DNA of 64,000 bases, from NCBI GenBank assembly GCA_016933335.1, contig JAFGBD010000046.1, positions 62,001 through 126,000 on the forward strand, written 5' to 3'. Shown piece by piece: positions 56,190 to 64,000 of this stretch. This DNA comes from Bacteroidales bacterium (GTDB taxonomy: Bacteria > Bacteroidota > Bacteroidia > Bacteroidales > UBA10428). The notes below the pieces were generated by a model. It worked only from the letters and a program-made list of their open reading frames with translations, had not been told where the DNA came from and did not search any database. How positions within the stretch are numbered: the first letter of the stretch is position 1; each line of letters opens with the position of its first letter. The translations under genes and the position numbers were made by a program.

Positions 56190-57728
56190 ATGTTAGTCAA
56201 AACGTTCGGCAGTGCCGTTTACGGGATTAAAGCCACCATTATAACAATAGAAGTTAGTGCTTCACCGGGATTCAGATTTTTGCTTGTCGGTTTACCCGAT
56301 GTGGCTGTTAAGGAAAGCCAGCCAAGAATAGAAGCTGCTTTACGGAATAACGGGTACAAAATGCCTGCAAAAAAACTGATCATCAACATGGCGCCTGCTG
56401 ACATCCGCAAGGAAGGATCTTCCTATGATCTGCCACTGGCAATAGGTATCCTTGCGGCAGGAGAGTACATAAGGTCAGATAAACTCGATAGCTTTATAGT
56501 CATGGGAGAGCTTTCGCTTGACGGAAGCCTGATGCCTGTGAAAGGTGCTTTGCCCATTGCCATCGAGGCGCACAAAAACGGGTTCAAAGGATTTATCCTT
56601 CCCAGGTGCAATGCACGTGAAGCTGCGGTTGTAAATGATCTTGATGTATACGGGCTTGATAATATCAGGGAAGTGATCGGATTTCTGAACGGTGAGCTTT
56701 CACCTGAACCTACCATCGTAGATACAAGAAATGAGTTCTTTGCCAGTATCAATGATTATGATGTGGATTTTGCCGATGTCAGGGGGCAGGAAAATGTGAA
56801 GCGGGCTCTTGAAATTGCTGCCGCAGGCAGTCATAATATCATAATGATCGGTTCCCCGGGTGCAGGCAAGACCATGTTGGCAAAAAGGCTTCCAACCATA
56901 CTGCCCCCGTTGTCGCTGCACGAGGCACTTGAAACAACCAAAATTCATTCGGTGGCAGGTAAGATAACAAGAGATACTTCATTGCTTACCATACGGCCGT
57001 TCCGTTCACCGCATCACACCATATCCGATGTGGCTCTGGTAGGAGGCGGGGCATATCCGCAGCCCGGGGAAATCTCACTTGCCCATAACGGTGTTCTGTT
57101 TCTGGATGAACTGCCTGAATTTAAAAGGTCGGTACTTGAAGTGATGCGCCAGCCGCTGGAAGATCGTAAGATCACCATTTCCAGATCAAAATTCTCGGTA
57201 GAATATCCTGCTAGCTTTATGCTGGTGGCATCGATGAATCCTTGTCCCTGCGGATATTACAATCATCCTGATAAGGAATGTGTGTGCAATCCGGGTGTGG
57301 TTCAAAAATACCTGAACAAAATATCAGGTCCGCTGATGGACAGGATCGACATTCATATTGAAGTTGTGCCTGTACCTTTCGAAAAACTGGCTGAAGAAAG
57401 AAAGGCTGAGACAAGCGAGGAAATAGGATACAGGGTGATGCAGGCAAGAAAAATCCAGATGCAAAGATATAAGGAACAAAACGGTATTCATTCCAACTCA
57501 CAGATGACTTCATCATTACTCAGACAATATTGTGAACTCACCAGTGAAGGCCGTTCATTACTTAAAACAGCAATGCAAAAGCTGGGCTTGTCAGCAAGAG
57601 CCTATGACAGGATATTGAAAGTCTCCAGGACCGTTGCCGACCTGGAAACATCTGAATCCATCCGGCCGCAGCATGTTGCCGAGGCCATCCAGTACAGGAG
57701 CCTTGACAGGGACAGCTGGGCCGGATAA
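56190..57728 (+). CDS. YifB/ComM-type AAA ATPase (Mg-chelatase-like)
   Basis: The 512-aa protein has the N-terminal ChlI-like domain (VEVSASPGFRFLLVGLPDVA, here partly altered, and IEAALRNNGYKMPAKK), then the AAA core with Walker A GSPGAGKTMLAKRLP, RPFRSPHHTISDVALVGGG, Walker B LFLDELPEFKR, NPCPCGYYNHP, GPLMDRIDIHIEV, and the C-terminal LSARAYDRILKVSRTVADLE. The relative ComM helps branch migration in natural transformation; for Bacteroidota its role is not established. It is named in databases for its resemblance to Mg chelatase subunits but lacks chelatase partners here. Confidence 0.94.
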   Translation: MLVKTFGSAVYGIKATIITIEVSASPGFRFLLVGLPDVAVKESQPRIEAALRNNGYKMPAKKLIINMAPADIRKEGSSYDLPLAIGILAAGEYIRSDKLDSFIVMGELSLDGSLMPVKGALPIAIEAHKNGFKGFILPRCNAREAAVVNDLDVYGLDNIREVIGFLNGELSPEPTIVDTRNEFFASINDYDVDFADVRGQENVKRALEIAAAGSHNIIMIGSPGAGKTMLAKRLPTILPPLSLHEALETTKIHSVAGKITRDTSLLTIRPFRSPHHTISDVALVGGGAYPQPGEISLAHNGVLFLDELPEFKRSVLEVMRQPLEDRKITISRSKFSVEYPASFMLVASMNPCPCGYYNHPDKECVCNPGVVQKYLNKISGPLMDRIDIHIEVVPVPFEKLAEERKAETSEEIGYRVMQARKIQMQRYKEQNGIHSNSQMTSSLLRQYCELTSEGRSLLKTAMQKLGLSARAYDRILKVSRTVADLETSESIRPQHVAEAIQYRSLDRDSWAG

Positions 57729-57744
57729 TAATAAATGCTGTCAT

Positions 57745-58626
57745 TCAGACTCTAATAGGTTGCCATAACCAGCCCCTGTCTTTTTTAACGATATAACCCA
57801 TACTGGGGAAGGGATAAAAATGCTGTGCAAGCACCGGCGCTTTCCTTTCGGCAACAAGATCAAAGATTCTGTGCTTGCTCGTGTCCGCTATATCAGTCAT
57901 GATATCAAAAACAGGGATTATTTCAGGCTGCTCCAACATAAATGGGAAAACTACCGTATCGCTGGTAAAAAACAGTTCCTCTCCTTCAGATGTAAAAGAC
58001 ACAACCATATGACCAGGTGTATGTCCGTAAGCTTTATACAAATAAACGCCTGGTAAAAGCTCTGATTCCTGTGTAACAAATTCAACATGATCTTTTATCG
58101 GAGTGAGTTGTTCATGTGCGATTTTCATAAAGATCTCAGGCCGCAGAATACTGGAAAGACGTTCCTGAACTTTTGCAAAAGCTTCGTCTGAAAACCAGAA
58201 ATCCCATTCATCTTTCATAATATAATACCTTGCATTGGGATAGTTTGGTTTACCACTGTCATCCAGTGTTCCGCCAATGTGATCAGGATGTGCGTGGGTA
58301 ATGATAACAGTATCAATATCTCCGGGATGAATTCCGGCAGATTTAAGATTTCTCACAAGTTTCCCTGTATTGGGTCCCAGCTTACCTGCACCCATATCAA
58401 CAAGCACCTTGTTAGTACCAGTATCTACGAAAAGGAAGGTGTATGGAGAAATAATTTTATCTGTTGGTAATTTTAAACTTCTCAGAAGTGCTATCACCTC
58501 AGACTCTGATAAATTTTTAAACAGGTGCCTGGTATCGTATTCATAATAACCATCGCTAACCGAAATACATTCAAACCGGCCTGTTCTGAACCGATAAAAG
58601 TCATCGTTCTTTAATGGATTTGACAT
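57745..58626 (-). CDS. MBL-fold metallo-hydrolase
   Basis: The 293-aa protein has the metallo-beta-lactamase motif THAHPDHIGGT (HxHxDH), a second histidine in YGHTPGHMVV, the aspartate in FFTSDTVVF, and a late histidine in AQHFYPFP. These supply a binuclear zinc or iron site. It resembles the lactonase or glyoxalase-like subgroup with a long N-terminal strand region. Substrate is unknown. It converges with the YifB gene and lies 38 nt downstream of the PPOX-fold gene on the same strand. Confidence 0.9.
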   Translation of the reverse strand: MSNPLKNDDFYRFRTGRFECISVSDGYYEYDTRHLFKNLSESEVIALLRSLKLPTDKIISPYTFLFVDTGTNKVLVDMGAGKLGPNTGKLVRNLKSAGIHPGDIDTVIITHAHPDHIGGTLDDSGKPNYPNARYYIMKDEWDFWFSDEAFAKVQERLSSILRPEIFMKIAHEQLTPIKDHVEFVTQESELLPGVYLYKAYGHTPGHMVVSFTSEGEELFFTSDTVVFPFMLEQPEIIPVFDIMTDIADTSKHRIFDLVAERKAPVLAQHFYPFPSMGYIVKKDRGWLWQPIRV

Positions 58627-58664
58627 GGTACCAGTACTTATTGGTTTGCTATAGTTCCGAGTAT

Positions 58665-59099
58665 CTAAAACTTCAGATGTTCCAACTCTTGTTCCCTCAT
58701 TACATCTGCCATTGTCCAGAAATGTGCATCACCTGATTTTATCCTGATGATTTCAAGATATGGTTCAACTGATTTACCTACAATCTGATCCAGGAATTTT
58801 CTTTCTTCGTAAGCCTTTAACTTCAGGTCAGGATCGTCAAGAAATTCAATTTTTCCGTTTATCCTCATCGATTTTGCATTCGCTATATCTGCAGGGTTGT
58901 TATAAAAACATATTTCAACTTTTGGATTTTGGTGCAACTGGCTGCTCATATTTTTAGTAGAGAGAATTGCAAAATAGAACCCACTATGATCAGCAAACCA
59001 CATCAATAGTCCCCTGACACGGGGTTGATTGTTTTCACATGTTGCTAGAAAGCATGCCGGGTTTTCTTTGGCAAACTTGATACATTCATTTATTTCCAT
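58665..59099 (-). CDS. Pyridoxamine 5'-phosphate oxidase-fold protein
   Basis: The 144-aa protein has the split-barrel flavin-binding pattern: FAKENPACFLATCENNQPRVR, GFYFAILSTKNMSSQLHQNP, KVEICFYNNPADIANAK and RINGKIEFLDD. It fits the small PPOX/general-stress FMN-binding family and not full-length PdxH, which is longer and has extra C-terminal motifs. The cofactor and substrate are uncertain. Its 3' end lies 38 nt before the MBL-fold gene start, so the two are probably co-transcribed. Confidence 0.88.
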   Translation of the reverse strand: MEINECIKFAKENPACFLATCENNQPRVRGLLMWFADHSGFYFAILSTKNMSSQLHQNPKVEICFYNNPADIANAKSMRINGKIEFLDDPDLKLKAYEERKFLDQIVGKSVEPYLEIIRIKSGDAHFWTMADVMREQELEHLKF

Positions 59100-59560
59100 A
59101 ACTAATTGGTTTTTGGTTGGATTGATGATTCAGAAAAGATACAAGTTAAGAGATTGCCGCATCATTTCCAAAAGAAACAGGCTTTTTATGCATGGATCAT
59201 TTCTAAATAATCCGCTCATAATCAGTTTTATCCGGATACAACATGATTCCTGCACCAACAAGAATATCCTGGGTATGAATCAGTGAAGAAATGTAAAATT
59301 TCCTGTGGATGTTACATGAATATTATTGATTGTTACAATACCGTTAGATATCTTTTTTTTCCGACTGTAAATTTGTTTGGGGCATTCTGACCCAAAAAGA
59401 GTATCACTCTGTCAGCTATGCCCGTAAAAAAATTTAAAAAATCTTATGTGATTGTTTTTGATTTAATTATTCACATGAAAGGATTTGAGATGAAACTTAT
59501 CCTGGAATGCAAATCATTTCTTAACTTGCTTTATTATCTGTCATTAAATACTCCAATGCT
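59100..59560. other. Intergenic region before the propeller kinase
   Basis: This 461-nt gap lies between divergent genes. A full -7 match (TAAATTTG, plus strand, 59368-59375) would give a leader of about 185 nt for the kinase gene. No convincing gene is seen; the open frame across 59029-59286 overlaps the PPOX gene antisense and lacks protein-like character. Confidence 0.5.
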
Positions 59561-62500
59561 ATGAGTAAAGTACCATCAATTTGCCTGGTATTGATAACTA
59601 CTTTTTCAGCATTGACAGCACAATCCGGCAAGATGGAATTAAGCCAGCTGAGCGTGTCAGATGGTCTCTCACAAAATTATGTTTCAGCAATCACAAAAGA
59701 CAGCAAGGGATTTATCTGGGTGGGTACTTTCTGGGGCGGATTAAACAGATATGACGCATATAATTTTACAGTCTATATGCCTGATCCAAAAGATACCAAT
59801 TCTATATCATCACAGGAGATTTGTACTATTTATGAGGATAAAAATGGTGTTTTATGGATAGGCACCTGGGATGGATTAAACAGGTTTTCCCCTGATAGAG
59901 AAGGTGAAAAATTCAAATGCTTTCGATATTCCCCATCAAAAATAAAAGGTGGAAATATTGTTAGTGCAATTTTTGAAGACAGCAAGGGTAAATTTTGGAT
60001 TGGAGCAGGCTCGCATGGTGTATTTTCATTTGACAGGGAAAATGAAAAATTCAGATATTATCAGATCAATACTGATGTTAGCGGTAATGTTGAAGATAAC
60101 ATTTCAAGCTATATTAAATCAATTCCGGGTGATAATGCAGCCGGTTATGTTTGTTCTATAACTGAAGACAGTGAAGGAACCCTATGGATTGGAACGACCT
60201 TGGGATTGAATAAATTCGACCGTAAAAAAGAAATTTTTTACAGCTACAGGCCTGAACCCGGTAATATTGAAAACTGGAGTAACAGCATTACATCTGTCCA
60301 TGTCGATCAATCAGGAATTATATGGGTTGGTACCGGCAATGGATTATACAATTTTGACAAACAGAAACAAAAATTTATCCTGAGATTTCCTGAAATCCAT
60401 TATACAGCAAATATTAAAAAGACTGTGATATGCTGTATAAAAGAAGATAATTCAGGGAAATTATGGTTCAGGACAACAGATGGTTTGTATAATTATAATT
60501 CATACAATAAGCAATTTCAAATATATATACATTCAGAATATCCGCAAGAGATCTGGTGGGAGTTAGCAAATACATTGTATATTGAAAGTGAGGATATCAT
60601 CTGGTTTGCTTACCCAGGAGAAGGAATTAATATATTAACTGTTAAAAGAAAAGATTTTGAATGTTTTAAACTTGGAACAGACGATCCTGCCAGGCTCATT
60701 TTTAATCGTACAATGGGTTCAGTTGAGGATTCAGAAGGTAATATCTGGATTGGTACACCCGGCGATGGATTGAGAAGATATGATCCGGTAAAGAAAATGT
60801 ATGATTTTTTCAGACATAATCCTGATGATCCTCAGAGCATCAGTACCAATGCTATAATAAATATTTACAAAGATATATCCGGAACAATATGGTTTGGTTC
60901 AAGTGAAGGATTAAATAAATTAATCGTAACGAAAAACAATAACATAAAATTTAAGCGTTATCTGCACGATCCGGGAAATCCTGCCAGTATAGCTAAGAAT
61001 AATATCTGGTGGTTATTTGAAGATCAGGATGATAACCTTTGGGTAACGGATGGATCATACCTTGATAGGTATAATAAGGAGGATGACTCATTTGTTCATC
61101 TTGAAAACGATTTGCTCCGGCCTGATTGCATAAACAATGAAGAAACCCATCAGGAAATACCGGGTGAAATATGGTTTGGGAGCAGGTATGGATTACACAG
61201 GATTATTCCTCCTATAACACAAACATCTGAGCATATGGTACATGCCACGAAAGTGTTTTTATATCAGAATGATCCTGATAATCCTTACAGTTTGAGTAAT
61301 AATTGGGTTAACTGTCTTCACCACAGCCGAATCCATAAGCCGGGAACAATTTGGCTTGGAACATATGGCGGAGGATTAGACAAAATGATAAAGAAAAGAA
61401 CAAAAAGCACAGATGAACTTATTATTCAATTTAAACACTACAGGGAACCTCAGGGTTTACCCAGCGATATCGTATTCGGAATATCAGAAGATGAGCATGG
61501 TTACCTGTGGATTAGTACAAATGACGGGCTGACAAAATTCAATCCTGAAACAGAAACGTTCAAATACTATGATGTCAGGGACGGTCTGCCAACGAACCAG
61601 TTTTGCTGTTTTATGTCCTATCAGAACAAAAATGGAAAAATATTTTTTCCATCCGGGGATGGTATTGTTGCCTTCCATCCTGATAATATTAAAGATAATG
61701 AAGAAGTACCGCCAATAGTAATTACTGACTTCAAACTTTTTAATAAATCAGTAACTGTGGGAACAAATTCACCATTAAGAAAATCAATTACCTATACTAA
61801 AAAAGTTGAACTTCCTTATCATAAAAATCACCTGGGCTTTGAATTTGCAGCACTGAATTATGTTAATACCAGTAAGAACCAGTATAAATATATGCTCGAA
61901 GGTCTTGATAAGGACTGGATTGATGCAGGAACAAAAAGATTTGCAGATTATCCGGGTTTAAAACATGGAAAATATACTTTTAAAGTAATCGGTTCAAACA
62001 ACGATGATGTCTGGAATAAAGAGGGCGCTTCTGTTCATATTATTATCCATCCGCCCTGGTGGGGAACAATATTGGCTTATATTTTCTATGGAGTATTTGG
62101 ATTAATACTTGTTGGCGGTTATATAAGGTTTCGCACACGGCGTTTGGCAAAAGAAAAACTGATATTGGAAAAAAAGGTGATAGAACGGACAAAGCGTATT
62201 GATAAACAAAAGAATGAATTAATAACAACACTGGAAAATTTAAAGAAGACCCAGGAACAATTAATCGAATCTGAAAAGATGGCTGCATTAGGTGGATTAG
62301 TCGCAGGTGTGGCTCATGAAATAAATACTCCGGTAGGTATCACAATTACAGCTGCTTCGGGCTTACTTGATGAAACTGTTAAAATGGCAGGATCATTTAA
62401 AGAAGACAAAATCAGCAGGGCTGAGTTTAAGGAATACCTGAACAATGCCAACCATGCTGTAAAGCTCATCATGTCGAATATGGAAAAAGCGGCCGCAATG

Positions 62501-63040
62501 GTGCAGAGCTTCAAGCAGATTTCCATTGACCAATCACTGGAATCAAAACGTATGTTCAATTTAAAGGAATATACCGGGGATATTATCCGCAGCCTCTATC
62601 CCAAATTGAAGAACCGGAAGATCAAAATATTCCTGGAGATGGACAGTAACCTGGAGATGGACAGTTATCCGGGAGCATATTCACAAGTAATAACAAATTT
62701 GGTTATAAACAGCTTGATCCATGGTTTTGAAGAAAATCAACAAGGGCAGATTGAATTAAAAGCTGATAGCAAAAACGGAGAACTCACTATTAAATACAAA
62801 GATAATGGAAAAGGGATCGCCAAAGAAAACCTGAAAAAAATATTTGACCCGTTTTTTACCACCAACAAAAAAACAGGTACAGGACTTGGGTTGCACATTG
62901 TTTATAACCTGGTTACACAGAAACTGGGAGGGAAGATTGAGTGTGAGAGTGAGGTAGGGGAAGGAGTAAACTTTATGATTAAGGTTGCCCTTGCGAACCC
63001 CTCTGACTCCCCCAAGGGGGAGAACCGCTGGCGCACATAA
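59561..63040 (+). CDS. Propeller-sensor histidine kinase
   Basis: The 1159-aa protein has a signal peptide (1-22) and about thirteen Reg_prop blade motifs (FIWVGTFWGGLNRYD, VLWIGTWDGLNRFS, TLWIGTTLGLNKFD and others) forming likely two seven-bladed propellers, then a triple-tyrosine (Y_Y_Y) domain (HLGFEFAALNYVNTSKNQYK), a membrane helix near residues 830-855 and a cytoplasmic coiled coil. The kinase has phospho-acceptor His919 in VAGVAHEINTPVG, N-box NLVINSLIHG and G-boxes KDNGKGIA and GTGLGLHIV. It senses an unknown periplasmic ligand. The last 15 or so residues are coded by a repeat element. The downstream hybrid kinase is its likely partner. Confidence 0.92.
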   Translation: MSKVPSICLVLITTFSALTAQSGKMELSQLSVSDGLSQNYVSAITKDSKGFIWVGTFWGGLNRYDAYNFTVYMPDPKDTNSISSQEICTIYEDKNGVLWIGTWDGLNRFSPDREGEKFKCFRYSPSKIKGGNIVSAIFEDSKGKFWIGAGSHGVFSFDRENEKFRYYQINTDVSGNVEDNISSYIKSIPGDNAAGYVCSITEDSEGTLWIGTTLGLNKFDRKKEIFYSYRPEPGNIENWSNSITSVHVDQSGIIWVGTGNGLYNFDKQKQKFILRFPEIHYTANIKKTVICCIKEDNSGKLWFRTTDGLYNYNSYNKQFQIYIHSEYPQEIWWELANTLYIESEDIIWFAYPGEGINILTVKRKDFECFKLGTDDPARLIFNRTMGSVEDSEGNIWIGTPGDGLRRYDPVKKMYDFFRHNPDDPQSISTNAIINIYKDISGTIWFGSSEGLNKLIVTKNNNIKFKRYLHDPGNPASIAKNNIWWLFEDQDDNLWVTDGSYLDRYNKEDDSFVHLENDLLRPDCINNEETHQEIPGEIWFGSRYGLHRIIPPITQTSEHMVHATKVFLYQNDPDNPYSLSNNWVNCLHHSRIHKPGTIWLGTYGGGLDKMIKKRTKSTDELIIQFKHYREPQGLPSDIVFGISEDEHGYLWISTNDGLTKFNPETETFKYYDVRDGLPTNQFCCFMSYQNKNGKIFFPSGDGIVAFHPDNIKDNEEVPPIVITDFKLFNKSVTVGTNSPLRKSITYTKKVELPYHKNHLGFEFAALNYVNTSKNQYKYMLEGLDKDWIDAGTKRFADYPGLKHGKYTFKVIGSNNDDVWNKEGASVHIIIHPPWWGTILAYIFYGVFGLILVGGYIRFRTRRLAKEKLILEKKVIERTKRIDKQKNELITTLENLKKTQEQLIESEKMAALGGLVAGVAHEINTPVGITITAASGLLDETVKMAGSFKEDKISRAEFKEYLNNANHAVKLIMSNMEKAAAMVQSFKQISIDQSLESKRMFNLKEYTGDIIRSLYPKLKNRKIKIFLEMDSNLEMDSYPGAYSQVITNLVINSLIHGFEENQQGQIELKADSKNGELTIKYKDNGKGIAKENLKKIFDPFFTTNKKTGTGLGLHIVYNLVTQKLGGKIECESEVGEGVNFMIKVALANPSDSPKGENRWRT

Positions 63041-63113
63041 ATAAAAACGAATGTAAAGTCCCCCCACTGGGGGCCTGCCTGCCGGAAGGCAGGGATTTAG
63101 GGGGTAAAAGCCC
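62997..63113 (+). repeat. GC-rich palindromic intergenic repeat, Bacteroidota-type
   Basis: This element has three hairpins: CTCCCCC/GGGGGAG (63007-63022), CCCCC/GGGGG with a 3-nt loop (63061-63073), and CCTGCC/GGCAGG with a GGAA loop (63078-63093), ending GGGATTTAGGGGG. Both halves resemble short dispersed repeats I have seen in many environmental Bacteroidota genomes (strings such as CCCCCTAAATCCC and CTCCCCC). It is far richer in G and C than its surroundings. It supplies the final codons and stop codon of the upstream kinase gene. Confidence 0.7.
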
Positions 63114-63141
63114 AATCTTTAACAATAAAACCAACCAAACC

Positions 63142-64000
63142 ATGAACATTGACTTTAAAGAAAACCTGTTTGATTCGGAACAGGAAAAAACAAAAGACAA
63201 CCAGAAACTTTTTGCTGAGGAACCAAAAAAAGAAACCTTACCTAAAACTGCAAAACAAGTGTTACCGGCAGAACAAAAAGAGGGATGGAAAGTACTGGTG
63301 GTTGATGATGAGGAAGATGTACACAGCGTTACCCGCATGGCATTGAAAGGTTTTACCTATAAAGACAGGGAAATTCAGTTTCTGCACACATACTCGGCCA
63401 AAGAAACCATTAAGGTATTGGCGGAACATCCGGATATTGCCCTTATCTTTCTGGATGTGGTGATGGAATCGAACAATGCCGGGCTCGAACTGGTAAAGTA
63501 TATACGCAATAAACTGCATAACAACCTGACGCAGATTGTGCTTAGAACAGGATATCCCGGCCAGGCACCCGAAAGAGAGGTGATAACCCAATACGAAATA
63601 AATGATTATAAAACAAAGACCGAACTGACCACATTTAAGCTGTTCACTGTTACGCTTGCGAGTCTTCGTGCCTATGATTCTGTGATGAATCTTGAAAACC
63701 TGAGGCAAACCCTAGAAGATAAAGTGAAAGAACGCACTGCTGAGATCGAAAGGAAAAATTACCAGATCATGGAGATAGACCAGATGAAAACCCGCTTTTT
63801 TTCCAATATCTCACATGAGTTTCGTACTCCATTGTCACTTATTATGAGTCCGATTGAAGAAATGCTGCTTCAGGAAAATATGGAAGAAAAAAACCGTGAT
63901 CACCTTGAAATGATGTACCGGAATGCCATCCGTTTGCTGGGACTTATCAACCAATTGCTTGATTTATCTAAAATAGATGCCGGTAAGCTGAAAATAGAAT
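63142..64000 (+). CDS. Receiver-kinase hybrid sensor, 3' end outside window
   Basis: The frame is open from the ATG at 63142 to the window edge, 286 codons. A charged N-terminal tail (1-48) precedes a receiver domain (VLVVDDEEDVHSVT, phospho-acceptor Asp105 in LIFLDVVMES) of the DUF3369-associated type with the string NDYKTKTELT. A short coiled coil leads into a HisKA domain with His225 in FSNISHEFRTPLS and DLSKIDAGKL; the ATPase domain lies beyond the window. No membrane helix is seen, so it is probably soluble and takes phosphate from the kinase upstream. Product and regulated genes are unknown. Confidence 0.85.
   Translation, partial: MNIDFKENLFDSEQEKTKDNQKLFAEEPKKETLPKTAKQVLPAEQKEGWKVLVVDDEEDVHSVTRMALKGFTYKDREIQFLHTYSAKETIKVLAEHPDIALIFLDVVMESNNAGLELVKYIRNKLHNNLTQIVLRTGYPGQAPEREVITQYEINDYKTKTELTTFKLFTVTLASLRAYDSVMNLENLRQTLEDKVKERTAEIERKNYQIMEIDQMKTRFFSNISHEFRTPLSLIMSPIEEMLLQENMEEKNRDHLEMMYRNAIRLLGLINQLLDLSKIDAGKLKIE

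Noticed and set aside
59029-59286. 85-aa plus-strand open frame
   Set aside because: Overlaps the PPOX gene antisense and shows no protein-like pattern.
63262-63708. 148-aa minus-strand open frame over the hybrid kinase
   Set aside because: The plus frame has intact receiver motifs; the reverse frame is incidental.
1-64000. tRNA, rRNA, insertion sequence, phage or integrase genes
   Set aside because: No matching conserved strings, cloverleaf-like segments or transposase motifs were seen on either strand.

Overview
The window is chromosomal DNA of a Bacteroidota bacterium, most likely class Bacteroidia near Marinilabiliales/Bacteroidales. I infer this from the type IX secretion (T9SS)/gliding genes (porP-gldKLMN, porQ), cargo with both T9SS sorting tails (type A on a GH10 xylanase, type B/CHU_C on a 1370-aa adhesin), a short primary sigma factor, promoters resembling the phylum motif TAnnTTTG, mostly absent Shine-Dalgarno sequences, and phylum-typical families (DUF4783, DUF4834, DUF5723, triple-tyrosine propeller kinases). 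I found no tRNA, rRNA, CRISPR array, insertion sequence or phage gene.

Layout. 1-9279 (minus strand) is a tight cargo module: giant repeat adhesin, PorP/SprF-like barrel, PD40-PKD protein, small secreted protein, then a propeller sensor cut by the window edge. 9484-16157 holds an NtrY-like 12-TM kinase, rlmH, DUF4783, nadC and a YihY protein. 16173-17988 holds an SDR and a FabH. 18132-24097 (plus) is a three-gene envelope operon of unknown function: inner-membrane-anchored DUF3352-like/propeller protein, lipoprotein and DUF5723 barrel. A DUF4834 protein and convergent MlaFE-type transporter genes follow, then manC. 27519-33430 (minus) is porP-gldK-gldL-gldM-gldN, the T9SS motor and ring operon, with a ureohydrolase-like gene lacking metal ligands and topA upstream. 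37257-50459 has a class A PBP, a polysaccharide-export lipoprotein, a YfiR protein, priA, pfkA, ispH, cmk, porQ, a small barrel, a lipid kinase and an EamA transporter. 50744-59099 has rpoD with a strong Shine-Dalgarno sequence, a lipoprotein, the GH10 xylanase, YifB/ComM, a metallo-beta-lactamase-fold hydrolase and a PPOX-fold protein. 59561-64000 has a propeller histidine kinase and a receiver-kinase hybrid separated by a GC-rich palindromic repeat that also encodes the kinase C-terminus.

How it fits together. Much of the window serves building and loading the outer surface: the T9SS core moves cargo across the outer membrane, and two cargo proteins with different tails are encoded here. 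SprA/Sov, PorT, PorU and PorV are not in the window. The best candidates for undescribed biology are the cargo module linked to a propeller sensor (1-9279), the trans-envelope operon (18132-24097), and the ureohydrolase-like pseudoenzyme between topA and the T9SS operon.
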